Origin: Liopterus haemorrhoidalis
Taxonomy: Eukaryota > Arthropoda > Insecta > Coleoptera > Dytiscidae
Length of the DNA stretch: 64,000 bases
Assembly: GCA_963971575.1 (NCBI GenBank)
Contig: OZ020625.1
Coordinates: forward strand, 26,003,253-26,067,252
Direction of reading: 5' to 3'
Both the position numbers and the translations under genes were made by a program. Under the pieces are notes generated by a model that saw only the letters and a program-made list of their open reading frames with translations, had not been told where the DNA came from and did no database searches. Positions 22,265 through 33,735 of this stretch are shown here, piece after piece (positions within the stretch are counted from its first letter, which is position 1; every line of letters starts with the position of its first letter).

Positions 22265-23287
22265 AAGGCTAGGGTTACACTGTATCCGTGCGGGCGGTAA
22301 CGAGCGTTTACCCTGAACATTCTTGTCCTGATCTGGGGATGGATGGTTTCAGTACATACGTGCGATTTGCGTGCGGTCTCATTCAAATTAAATTATTTTA
22401 TTTTAAATATCTCAGTTACTGAACAGCATAAACATATAAAACAACATTATTTATAGTAATAAATCAAATTATTTTTGTTAAAATATGCATTTTTAGATGA
22501 ATATTTGGGGAGTTACGGAAACTTCAAAAGATCTTGAAATATGTCCTTTATTGATATAATTTAATGTCGACAAATTAACTTTGTGAAAATGTTGTATATT
22601 TAATAATGGTTGAAATAAAAAACATTGTAAATTTTCACTATTTTTATTAACTAACTGCTTACTAGTTTCGGCTTTCGCCAATTCAAAGCATTGCTTTGAA
22701 ACTAGTAAGCAGTTAATTAATAAAAATAGTGAAAATTTACAATGTTTTTTATTTCAACCATTATTAAATCTCCTTTATTGTTAACAGCAAAAACGTGTAT
22801 GACAAATTTTTTTTTAGAATAAAAAACATAATCTTTTTTGAAGAGCTCTTTCATCTGGATGAATAATAATTTTTACATGAATCACGGTAAAAACAGACAG
22901 ACAAAAATGGATATTTTGTTGATTTTGTCGGACAGAAACAAACGTATTTGTTTCTGTAGAACTCCAAAAAAATGAAAAAAACAAAATAAATAAATAAACG
23001 GATAAGTAACGAAATAAATAAATAAAAAATCTTCATTGTTATGCAACAGCATATTAATAATTCCATTCTTCTTCTAATTTTGTAAAAAAAAGTCTTTAGA
23101 TCAAAACTCATATTTTTGGCCTGCTGGACGCATCAAAAAACAAACATATTTGTGCGTCGACGCAAGTTACCGCACGCAAGTACGCATGTACTATAACCAC
23201 GCTCATTTAACTTCGTGTGTTTGTTTTGTTGTCAGTTATCGTGCGTTCAAAAAATCGCACGTTTCCGCATCCAATGTAATTGCACAC
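22265..23287. mobile_element. family H repeat, copy H1
   Basis: Shares GGGTTACACTGTATCCGTGC, GATGGATGGTTTCAGTACAT and downstream blocks with 54441-55200. Its two ends are weakly inverted (GTTACACTG near the left, CAATGTAATTG near the right). Split by a hairpin (22599-22768). Confidence 0.55.
22599..22768. repeat. near-perfect hairpin, 71 bp arms, 28 bp loop
   Basis: Left arm 22599-22669 and right arm 22698-22768 are reverse complements at 70 of 71 positions. The loop holds a smaller perfect stem (TTCAAAGCA / TGCTTTGAA). The other copy of this repeat lacks the hairpin, so it arose here. Confidence 0.9.
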
Positions 23288-23290
23288 TAA

Positions 23291-24455
23291 GGCCCAGTTG
23301 CACAGTTACCACTTAAGTATGAGTTTAGCTAAACCTTAAGCTTCAGCTTAAACCAAATACTTAATCGCCAGATGTTGCACAGTTAAAAATAAAAAAATGC
23401 TTAGCTAAGCCAACTGAAGTGATAAATTCACAAAATTGGTAATATGAAAAATGAATATTTGGCGGGGAAATTTTGAAATTCAATATAAACATAACTGTCA
23501 ATGTTATTTGTCAATATCACTTGTCACAATAAGTATTCACTAAAAGTGATTGGAGATGGTTCAGTGGCAGAATGCTCAGAGAAAGAGTTAGAATTAATAA
23601 ATTTTAAATTACGGGCAGGTCATAGACAAGATATTTACTATAAACAATTTTATTATTTATACATTATAAATTAGAAAAATAAACATTTATTATTGTTCCT
23701 AACACGTGTACATGGTTTATAAAATTAACATCCGTTTCTAGATCTGGATTAAGATTGTTCGATCTATTGCTTCCATAACTCGAGAAAACCTTACGATATA
23801 ACAAAAGTCTTGGCGTACATTTCACTGTTCCATTTAAATATTAGGCATTTTAAAATATTAATGACGCAAGGTACAAATTGCGATATTTCTTTATATTTTT
23901 CTTATATCCTTTGAAGCTGTAGATTTATGGCAAACAGTAAAATCCATTACCATTAACATACTTCCAGTAATATAATATCGTAGGATTTGTACTGAAGTGA
24001 ATGCGTGGTTCCTGTAAATATTATTTCATAAAATATTAGGTATTTATGTACCAAGGCACTAACCTACCTATTAATAGGATGGTTAATTAAATGTTTAATA
24101 TGATATAATATTAAATTACAACTTTATTTACTCGAAATGTATTGTAAAATTTTTCATCATCCCATTTATAAATATGATCATACCGGTGCCTATAGACGGT
24201 TATGCGGCGAAAACGTATAAATATATTAATATATAACATTTTCATTCAATCAAACCAATCTGATCAATTTTAATATTACACATAACCTGTCCTATTTGAC
24301 AGTTTATTTTGGCTTAAACCAAACAAATCTACCGCTTAAGTATTTTCCTGTTTAACCTTAAGTTTAAACCAAAAACTGAAACTGTGCAACAACTAAACCT
24401 TAAGCTAAAACTTAAACCTAAATAAAAACTTAAGCGGTTACTGTGCAACTGGGCC
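23291..24455. mobile_element. PIF/Harbinger-like element, non-coding
   Basis: Ends GGCCCAGTTGCACAGT and complement, with TAA duplicated (23288-23290 and 24456-24458). Sub-terminal CTTAAG-type motifs on both sides. 1165 bp without a recognisable frame. Confidence 0.9.
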
Positions 24456-24600
24456 TAAGGGAGGTATTGTGATCATACCGATTTTGACATTTCGAGATTT
24501 CGAAGGATCTCCACGAATTGAGGTCCCTACATAACGTTTTGACTATTTTTAGCATCTAGTCTGTCGGTTTGTCTGTCCGTCGGGAATTTATTACACAACC
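24456..24600 (+). mobile_element. family B 5' fragment, copy B2
   Basis: Runs from AAGGGAGGTATTGTGATCAT to the first GTCTGTC tract, then stops. The leader before TAAGGG is absent; the preceding PIF element ends exactly on that TAA. Confidence 0.7.
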
Positions 24601-24784
24601 CAATACATATAAATTAAATTTATCAGAAATATAGTAATTTTATTAATAAATAAATAATTTTGGTATAGATAAATAGAATTTTTATTCGAATGGCACTTTG
24701 TTTCGGAAAGAACCCGACCCTTGTTTAACTGACAGGCTTACTGGAAAAACGGTCGTGAGAAAACAATGTTTGTGTTCGCCTTAA

Positions 24785-25541
24785 GGGTGCGCACAACCGT
24801 ACAGTTTCCTATACAAGACTAACAACCTGAAATAAAATTAGTAACAATCTATGCATCAAAATTTTCAGCGAATTTTTATCTACCTAATAGGATATTTTTA
24901 ATTGTCAAAAGAACTGTCATGTAATTGTAAATAAACAACTTGCGTTATAAACGCCATCTTGTAAACCATTCGACGCATATTTGTGTACCATGCGGCAAAT
25001 TGTAGCTAAAGCTCCATTCTACAAATATGTTTGGAGATAATTTGTTCTATTGTGAAAATTACTTATAGTTATTGTACTTGGTAATCTACTTTTGCCGCCA
25101 CCTCGAATCTGCCGCGGTTCTCAATATAGGTGCGGCGGATAAAAATTATTCGTTTTATGTAAAGAATGCTTGTACCAAGTGGCATTTCATTATCATCAAG
25201 TAAAATATTTTTCGACGAAGGCTCTAAACTATTAACAATTATGTCGAAAAAAATTTAAACGTATTATTTGAATATTTCTACACAAAACTATATAAATATA
25301 AAAATTATTTGAAACCCACAAATATATTTAAAAAATTACAGAACATTGTTGTGTAATACCTATTATTAAGTTATTTAGCAATAACATTTTTACAATAATT
25401 TTTTCTACAATCAAAAATATCCTATTAGATAGATAAAAATTCTGTGCAAAATTTGATGTATAGATTGTCAATAATTTTATTTCAGATTGTTAGTTTTGTA
25501 TAAGAAACTAATAATCTCTGGGGGTTGTACGCAGCGCAGCG
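24785..25541. mobile_element. MITE with TTAA target duplication
   Basis: Diverged terminal repeats of about 120 bp (blocks such as CTAATAGGATATTTTT on both sides), flanked by TTAA (24781-24784 and 25542-25545). TTAA points to piggyBac or Kolobok. Confidence 0.8.
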
Positions 25542-25895
25542 TTAACGAACGATTGCAAGAACTAATTTAATAAGAGTTTTTCTAGGAATTGTTTACTGTG
25601 AGTTTTTGATTTGAAAAATACTGTTTCGGACCCTGGAGTGTTTAAAAACAATACAAAAATCAGAAGACCTTGCTTTAATATATATTGTGTTATCAGTTTT
25701 GTAATAGATACATTTGAAAATATATCTAGATACAGATACAGATACTTGAGGAAAAATGTATCTAGATGCAGATACAGATACAAATTTTGAAAAGTATCTA
25801 GATACAGATACATTTTTTTTACAATGTATCTATATACTTCAAGATACTTTTAAGATACTTTCGGAAAAATGAAAACACCACAAGAAAAAGAAATA

Positions 25896-26303
25896 AAGTC
25901 TGTTCCAAACGGTTAGGCGGAACTAGATTTTGCAATCTAGTTACTTGCATAGTTTAAATCATGCTTTTCGGTCGTTTTGTTTAAGCTTTGTAAATCATAC
26001 TTGCAACAAACATTTTTTGGTTAAGGTTAATATCTTTTTAAAATGTCATTTTCTTTATATTTTGATTTTTTGTGTCATTCTTAATACAAATAACCCATTT
26101 ATTTATTTTTTTGTCATTAAAATATGTAAGAAAAATAATTTAATTTTGACATATGTCCTTCGTTTCCATAGTTTCATTGTTGGAATTTTAAATTTTGACA
26201 TTCCAAAGTGAAAAATTAAATAACCCAAGCAAGGTCCCTTTTCGTGACAACCTAAAAGAACGAAATTCCCATTTAGTTCCGCCTAACCGTTTGAAACAGA
26301 CTG
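25896..26303. mobile_element. family E MITE, copy E3
   Basis: AAGTCTGTTCCAAACGG to AAACAGACTG, TA on both sides. Opposite orientation to E1. Confidence 0.88.
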
Positions 26304-26810
26304 TAACTAGAGCAAGGAATATATTTGTTCACAATAAAAAATAAGTTATGCACTATTATTACTCTTAAAATAAACACAAATAGCCTTTGAAGCTGTGTGT
26401 CAGAAATATTAACTAACTATATACCTATGTAATCTTTAAAAAAATCACTTTTTTATTCCAATTTCAGCGAATATCTCGAACATGTTTTGTTCGCTAATAA
26501 ACTACTGATTATTAAATGAGTATTTAGGATGACAAAAATAAAACAACAATTTTATTTATTATATTTTTCTTTATTTAATTCACATTTATAAAATTAATTC
26601 TTATTCTTAGATTAGATAATTACTTAATGGTTGTTTTACTTAACCGTTGTTAATAAAATTATTATTATTTTTTTTATTTATTATTTTATTTCTGGTCGCT
26701 GATTGGTTAATTTAAACTTAAAATTCAAATATCTGAATGATGCTAAATGTATTACCAACTTGAAAAATCGTAAGGAGATATTTTATAAAAAGACCTTGAA
26801 AAAGACAAAA

Positions 26811-27066
26811 TTGAGAACTGACACGCTCGGATACGCAGTCTGGTGGTGAAATATTGTACTACGCGACTGTAGTACTGTTTGAAATTATTACATATGTTCT
26901 GGTGTTGATTTTTTGTTAGAACGTCCATAGATACATTTTCATAAAATAAAAATGTACTGTGCTTAAATTAACCTGTTCCCTGTTAGCATATTGACAGCTG
27001 AATACTAGACAATTCAGCCATTTTGCCATGAATTACAGCGCCGCCAACGGTAATGTCACTTCTCAA
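26811..27066. mobile_element. family G MITE, copy G1
   Basis: Ends TTGAGAACTGACA and TGTCACTTCTCAA. Same 256 bp element in reverse at 30150-30405 and partial at 58440-58603. Confidence 0.8.
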
Positions 27067-27483
27067 TAGGAAAGTATCTGAAAAAAGTACCTGAAATACA
27101 GATACTTAGATACTGATTTAAATATCTAGATACAGATACAGATACATATTTTAAAATGTACCTAGATACGGTAAATAGATACTTGCACAGTATTTAGTTA
27201 CTGTATCTAGATACAAATACCTAGATACATTACAACACTGTGTGTTATTTAATTTTTTTACAGTTATATTATGATAATATATTTTTTTAATATTATATTC
27301 TAAACTATTTTTGTTTATGTTAGATATTTTTTGTATGTGGTTTTTTATATCAAATTAAATAATATTGAATTAATTATGATAACCTTGAAATGCGGACAGA
27401 TATATTATTTTTAAATAAAAAAAAATTAAAAGCAAATTTTATCTATTTTATTCTCTATTTTTACCGACCACCAACATATGATA

Positions 27484-28255
27484 AACCCTTTTCACACTAG
27501 AACTTTAAGATCGGATGTTAAAGTGAATGTGTCTTTAAACGCTAATGTGAAAACGTATGACCTCGTCGAAATACAAGCGACGTAGAAGACAGAGATCGGC
27601 GTCTTAAACATCGTCGGCATTGCCAACATAATTTCTATTATAAAAAAATACTCTTTGAATTTGTGCTGTCAACATTTTATATTATCATAAACAAGAATAC
27701 TGTATTATATCGACGTTATAAGAAGTTTATACTTATTGTTATAATAAAATTATTTATTTTAATAATGTGTTTAATAAAATACAGAGCTACAATAATTGAG
27801 ATAAAATGTATCGACTTACATGTTAATACAGGTGTAATATATTCTTTATTGTAGTGTCTTTATTGTAGAATGAAATGAAATATCCATATTTGTTTATAAT
27901 AATTCAAAATGTGCGTCTGCGCAGACAGTTCAAAACTGGTAATTTCCTGAGAGTAACTTAAGGACAAAATTACTGTAGTTGATGACAGCACCGGAGATTT
28001 AAACATCAAGTGTGAAAGCCAGGGCCGCCCTAACCACAGGGCTAAATGGGCTATAGCCCCAGGGCGCAAGCCTTTTGGGACAATTTTTATTTCCCCGTTT
28101 GCTATTCTGTGAATTTTCTTACGAAGAGGGGCGCATTATTTTTAGTAGACCACGGGCGCCGAATTTCTTAAGACGGCCCTGGTGAAAGCATACCGATGTT
28201 AAACAATGGTGAACTTTAAGTTCACTCGTCTTAAAGTTCTAGTGTGAAAAGGGTA
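27484..28255. mobile_element. TA-target TIR element inserted in B3
   Basis: Ends AACCCTTTTCACACTAGAAC and complement, flanked by TA (27482-27483 and 28256-28257). No coding sequence. Contains the hAT MITE at 28020. Confidence 0.8.
28020..28181. mobile_element. hAT MITE, 162 bp
   Basis: CAGGGCCGCCCTAA to AAGACGGCCCTG with a perfect 8 bp duplication gtgaaagc (28012-28019 and 28182-28189). Confidence 0.93.
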
Positions 28256-28715
28256 TAAGGGAGGTATTGTGATCATACCGATTTTGACATTTCGAGATTT
28301 CAATGGATCTCCACGAATTGGGGTCCTTACATAACGTTTTGACTATTTTTAGCATGATGTCTGTCGGTCTGTCAGTCGGTCCGTCTGTCTATCTGTCTGT
28401 CTGTCTGTCCGTCTGTCTGTCGGTCTGTCCGTCCGTCTGTCTGTCGGTCTGTCCGTCCGTCTCTCTGTGTACACGTGCAGAGCAAATTCGGCTAAAAGGA
28501 TTTTTATAAAACTTCATATTTAAGTTTTTGACATCAATGGCACGAATTGATCAACTTTTGGTAAGTATCGGTTGACTAGAAATAGGAATTTACTCGTGTC
28601 GATTTTAAGATTTTTGCGAATATTTAACAGAAAAATATTTCGAAAAAATGTATTTAACAAAAGTTGCTATAAAAGCAATAATTAACAACTTTTATTTGAT
28701 CAGATTGTGTTGTCG

Positions 28716-29124
28716 GAAAATATGGCCGTTTTTGTGTTCAAAAAAATTAATTGTTTTTAATTCATGGTTAAATTATGGCTAATAATGTTATGGATTTTTT
28801 GTATTTATCGCTAAGATAGTGCGTGTATTTTTTTGGATTTAAAAATATTATAAAATTAATATATTTTTTAATAGTTGTGAACTGAGTTACTCACACCACA
28901 CCACACTACACTCTACACTGTAAAATATTTCTTATTAATCTAATGAAGACTTGAATACGAAGCAAATGCAGAAAAAAACGTTGAGATATTTGGCGAATTA
29001 TTTAAATTTTGTTTAAAAAAATTAAATGGAACCTTATTTCTCAAATAACGAATAAAAGTGATTATCAAAAAAACTGTTGATTTTGATGTTATAAATATAC
29101 CTAGACATCCAGTATTATGTGGGC
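28716..29124. other. unassigned; possibly decayed family A body
   Basis: AT-rich; faint similarity to the A/B junction region but not alignable by eye. Confidence 0.35.
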
Positions 29125-29192
29125 TTCTTACACTTATTAAATACCTGCAAAACCCTGAAATGTGTGAAAATTCACACTTCACTTTTTTTTAA
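29125..29192 (+). mobile_element. family A 3'-end fragment
   Basis: ACCTGCAAAACCCTGAAAT with the GTGTGAAAATTCACAC hairpin; the sequence upstream differs from the main family. Confidence 0.6.
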
Positions 29193-30149
29193 ACTCGCTA
29201 TAGGAAGTTTTCCTATTACGGGTCATACCAAATTTCAATTCAGTTCCACAATTTATTTTATGATTGTTAAATAAAACAATAATAATACCAATAACAAAAT
29301 AATAGAGCATTAAAAAAAAGTAGATAGTACAAATGTAGCTTTAAAAATAAATACACATACTTTGAAACAAGAATATAGATATTGGGTTACTCATATAAAA
29401 TAATCACAAATACAAATATAATCTTAAAATGAGAGAAAATTCACACTACCAAAGTTTTAGGCAAAATTACGGCTCCAAAATCGATTAAAAAGTTATAAAT
29501 CTGTTAAATTCAGTTTTAAAATGATTATATATTGATATATTAATTATTAATAACAATGATTTATTAAAAAGTGATGTTATAACAATCAAATAACTCCATA
29601 TTTTCGATTGTACGGGTTATGAATTAATAAAATATGTATTATTAAATAAAATCAACTTACTTTTTCTAAAAATTCCAACAATGATCAAAGCACGAAACAC
29701 ACAACTAAAATCCCAGCAACAATACACAATTAAAACGAAATTCAACAGGTTTGTTGATAAACAATTCTTATATTACAACTACACTTGGTGAACGTCAAAT
29801 AATAACTGAAAGTTTATTACGAAATTTTGCTGTCATTTGTTTGGTATTAATTTAAGATATAAACAATTGTCGTTAGGTTAATAATATTATCAAATGTTCT
29901 CTCGTAGAGTGAGAAATTGACTGAACCACTACTAAAAGTCGATACCAGTTGTACCAACTTCAACGTATGAAATGTGGGACAAAAGCAGGAGGGTATTAAG
30001 TACAGTTTTGTGGTTAACTGTTTATATATTTTTATTAAAGTTTGTACTGCTGTTTTTAGGTTTTTGTAGGTATTAAGAAGTGACAAAATCCAATAAGCTA
30101 ACTGGTTGCCAAATTATTGCACTAAGTTATACAGTACAGTTAGAACTTA
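29193..30149. other. unassigned AT-rich sequence
   Basis: No gene. A single weak family A start-like motif lies near 30055. Confidence 0.4.
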
Positions 30150-30405
30150 TTGAGAAGTGACATTACCGTTGGCGGCGCTGTAATTCATGGCAAAATGGCT
30201 GAATTGTCTAGTATTCAGCTGTCAATATGCTAACAGGGAACAGGTTAATTTAAGCACAGTACATTTTTATTTTATGAAAATGTATCTTTGGACGTTCTAA
30301 CAAAAAATCAACACCAGAACATATGAAATAATTTCAAACAGTACTACAGTCGCGTAGTACAATATTTCACCACCAGACTGCGTATCCGAGCGTGTCAGTT
30401 CTCAA
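30150..30405. mobile_element. family G MITE, copy G2
   Basis: Reverse-complement copy of G1, nearly identical. Its last two bases are also the first two of family C copy 2. Confidence 0.8.
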
Positions 30406-31337
30406 TAGGGGATAGGCATGATTTTTTTTAAAAATTTTATTATATTCCTCTTGTTGCATATAAACATAAAAACAGTTTTTAATTTTTTTTTTTAATTTGA
30501 AGGCTTAAAAAAATCATAAATGTATGTAGCGCCCGAAAACGACGTGTGACGTCATACCCCTTCTAACTGACGCATGACACTACTAGCTTACCCAGCGTAC
30601 ATAGTCTGTTGTGAACTTATTTGTTTGTATAACTTTTATAGGTTATTTAAAGTTAGAGTGATTTTAATTAAAATAAAGTTTAATTCTATAAAATAATTTA
30701 TACATGTTTACCGAATTAAATTTTATATTAATATATATAAAATATGGAAGATCCAGGCCCCAGTACTTCGAAACATAATCGAAAATATTGTTCAGTACCG
30801 ATGTGCACAATTAGTTCAACTAGAAATCCAAAAAAACAATTTATATCATTACCTGTTGGCGAAACACAACAGAAAAGGCGAAATTTGTGGCTGGAAGCTA
30901 TGGGGCGAAATAAAACCGATATTTCAGAAAAAAGTAAATTTTATGTTTGTGAGCATAAATGCATCAATGTTGGGTAAATTATTACTCTGAGCCCTAACAA
31001 AATCTTTATCTGCCATTTTAATAATAAATGCGTGAAAAATTGTTTAAAAACAAATACAAAACTCTCGAACAATACAATATACACACGTGTAAAGATTATG
31101 TTGTAGCTGTATCTGTGACGTGAAACCCCTATCGTTTGACGCCATACTCAGTCGTTTTTACTCGGCAAACTTCGCGCCGTGGTCGGCTTATTTCAAATTT
31201 ACAATATTTTAATTAAAAAATTTGGCTATAATATTAATTAAAATGCGATTTTTGTTTTGTTAGGTGACATAACTAATATTAACATATCAAAATAATGTAG
31301 TTTTAAAGAAATATAAATTTTATGCGTATTCCCTATT
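30404..31337. mobile_element. family C TIR element, copy 2
   Basis: Same ends as copies 1 and 3. The left half carries a plus-strand THAP exon not present in the others. The right half keeps the beginning of the minus-strand SWIM-type exon. Confidence 0.85.
30744..30977 (+). pseudogene. THAP-domain exon fused to end of family C element
   Basis: ATG 30744, 77 codons. The THAP pattern is C-x4-C (CSVPMC region), FISLP, WLEAMGR, and C-E-H (YVCEHK). After about 30957 the sequence is the reverse strand of the SWIM-type exon (gagcataaatgcatcaatg, also in copies 1 and 3), so the last residues and the stop are not THAP. The join has a 6 bp microhomology, GAGCAT. The parent probably had a longer THAP protein, plausibly a transposase. 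Confidence 0.65.
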
Positions 31338-31359
31338 ACGTATATTTTAGTGCTGAATA

Positions 31360-31523
31360 CAGAGGCGCATTAAGCGGTGGGCAGACAGGGCGGCCGCCCG
31401 GGGCCCACGAAGCCGGGGGGCCTACCGAAGTCTATATACAAATATTTCCATTCTATTTAAAATAATAGAAGGCCCATTTTAATTTTACCGCCCAGGGCCC
31501 CCAAGCAACTTAATTCGTCACTG
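31360..31523. mobile_element. hAT-like MITE (CAGAGGCG ends)
   Basis: CAGAGGCGCATTAAG and CTTAATTCGTCACTG as imperfect ends, with a GC-rich inside (GGCGGCCGCCCGGGG). No 8 bp duplication seen. Related partial copies at about 33162 and 62730. Confidence 0.55.
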
Positions 31524-31854
31524 CTCTAGGCGGTTTATGACTCTATGACTAGCTGGAATGTGATCGGCGAGATGCATTTTTGTTTGAATAATCTGCGTGT
31601 ATTTTGATTATTTGCTTCATTTTATAAAAATATGTCTATCAATATGTGAGCTGTGAAAGAGAAAAGTGAATTTATATTAACTAAATAATCTACCTCCCCC
31701 GTAACATTACTTCTAAACACCATTAATTTGTAAGACATAGGGTAGGCCTAGGGGCTCCGTCATAGAAATTCAGGGGAAAGAAATTGATTAAAAAAGGGCT
31801 CCGCAAGTAAAAAAGGTTGGGACCACTGGTCTAGAGAAAAATTGGGGCTTAATC

Positions 31855-33235
31855 GTTTAAAACGTTTTGAGATAATGACAATTTTTTGAATGGCATAATT
31901 TACATTATTTGTGAAAATTGTAAAATAAAAAAATTACAACTCAAAAATGGTTAGAGATAGCGACCAGCGGTTGAAATTTTTGGATTCCTTGTAGTTTATT
32001 TAGTCTAGAAAAAATTTGAGACCTTACTCGTTTTGCGTATTTTAAAATTATGACAAATTTTAATATGGCGTGATTTATAGAAATATTCATCTTCGCATGG
32101 ACGTATCTCAAAAACGAAATGCAATAAAGACCTGCGGTTGAAATTTTTTAAATCTTGAGGTCCTAATTTACTTGTAACCAGATTTTGAAACAATTTTTTT
32201 TTTTTAATTTTTTCATTTTTTTAAATTTTTTTTGAAAATTTTGAAAATTGCTAACTAAAAAATGCTTAGGGATATAAATATGCGGCTTGAAATTTTATAA
32301 TTCTACTACACTGTTTAGTCTAAGAAAAAAATTGTGCTTAAATAAACATATTATTTAGTTTTGTAGGGGCAGTAATCCAAAATCCTTGAAAATAGCCAAA
32401 AATCGGAAAAATCGTAATGGGTAGACCTTAAAAAAATCGTGCTTTTAAAGTAAAAAATTTTTGTCTCCAATTTTATTGAAAATTGGTACAAATATGCATT
32501 TTTGGTCAGAGATCTAGAAAATTTGGTCCATTTGGAAATTTGGGCAAAAGTTTTGGAATTATAGGCAAAAAACTGACCTAAATCAGCTCTACCTCAAAAA
32601 CTAGGAAAGCATGAATTTTTTAAATATGTTTTTCATAATCCTCACCCCAAAATTAGCCTAAAACTATATTTTGGCTAAAATCGGAGTCAAAAAAATTTTG
32701 AACAAAATTTTCAAAATTTTAGAAGAATTTTTTTTTTATTTTTGTTCGAAAATGGTATACTTATATATTTTTAGCCTTAGAACACAAATATATGGTCAGT
32801 TTTGAGTTACGGTCTAAAATTTTGACATTTTCGGCAAAAAAAGTAAAAAACAGAGTCCACAAAAAGGCTCAGAACCGATGAAATGTTAGCCTGCCCCTTT
32901 TTTTAATCTTTATAAACTAATACTTACTTCTTATCTATCATCTATATCAGCGGTTCCCAACCTGTGCTCCGCGGAGTCCTTAGTGCTCCGCGTGCACTTT
33001 TCAGGGGCTCCGCAGCCGTTCCAGGAAATAAAATAAAAATTGAATAAAATCAAAAGTATTAGAAATAAAAAACAGAATCAAAATAATAAAACTGGAAATG
33101 ACATTCTGAAAGAAAATTAGCCAAGTTGTATGTATGTCCGAGTGATTTCTGACTCTAGCCCAGAGGCGAATTAAGCGGTGGGCGGACTGGGCGGCCGCCC
33201 GGGGCTCACGAAACCGAGGGGCCTACTGAAGTCTA
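31855..33235. repeat. dispersed AT-rich repeat J, copy J1
   Basis: About 1.4 kb shared with 60920-62790, including GGTAGACCTTAAAAAAATCG-type text, the hAT-like end CAGCGGTTCCCAACCTG and the partial GC-rich MITE. Contains internal repeats of about 115 bp (caattttt...ggcataattta) and many near-palindromic AAAATTTT runs. No coding potential. Confidence 0.75.
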
Positions 33236-33735
33236 AAACGGTCCTCACCCTTGGTGCATAAATAGTTATAAAATAACTTCATTATCTCTATGATACGGAC
33301 TATCGTAGATTTTTAAGACGTGATGTTTTCGTCCAACTAACACTTTTTTTGCCTAAGATTCTTCTTTGAGTTCTAAATTGTTGCCGTTCATACTTCTTTA
33401 CTCTCTTTATAGGTCCAGATATTCTAATTTTTCCTTCTTATTATGTTCGAATGAAAAAATTTAGTTCAATTATGGATTTTTAAATTTCTAAATATTTTAA
33501 CATCATGCTAAATCCACATTGTGTTTTATTGAACACTGTATTATTTTTAAAAGACCAATAATAATCAATAAAATATTATCTAATCTAATAATTAATATAT
33601 ATTATTAAATAAAAATCTATTTTTATAAAACCAAATTCATTTAAAAATAACTAAAGTGCTGCCATCTACAGGTATACTTGAACTACAAAAGACCATTGTT
33701 ACAGATGAACTGTCAAAAGTAGAATTGTTAGCAAA
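33236..33735. other. 5' flank of UBLCP1
   Basis: AT-rich upstream region with no recognisable transposon. No TATA box or initiator can be assigned with confidence. Confidence 0.4.

Larger units (their letters stand above)
25690..27237. mobile_element. element with GATACAGATAC-rich ends, two nested MITEs
   Basis: TATCTAGATACAGATAC motifs are repeated at 25720-25855 and again at 27080-27230. The right end, TACATTACAACACTG, looks like a hAT terminus. The left boundary is approximate. Contains E3 and G1. Confidence 0.5.
27457..28715 (+). mobile_element. family B Helentron-like element, copy B3, interrupted
   Basis: The leader TTTTTACCGACCACCAACAT (27457) is cut at TATA by a 772 bp element. It resumes at 28256 with AAGGGAGGTATTGTGATC, a long GTCT/GTCC/GTCG tract (28360-28468) and the family body to about 28715; the 3' end is missing. 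Confidence 0.75.

Noticed and set aside
28303..28509. Open frames with [10 protein letters not shown] repeats (also at 2878, 9378, 13225, 15346, 38110, 49722)
   Set aside because: Translations of the GTCY microsatellite tracts in family A and B elements.
30744..30977. Complete small THAP protein
   Set aside because: Last residues come from the opposite strand of another exon, so it is a deletion product.
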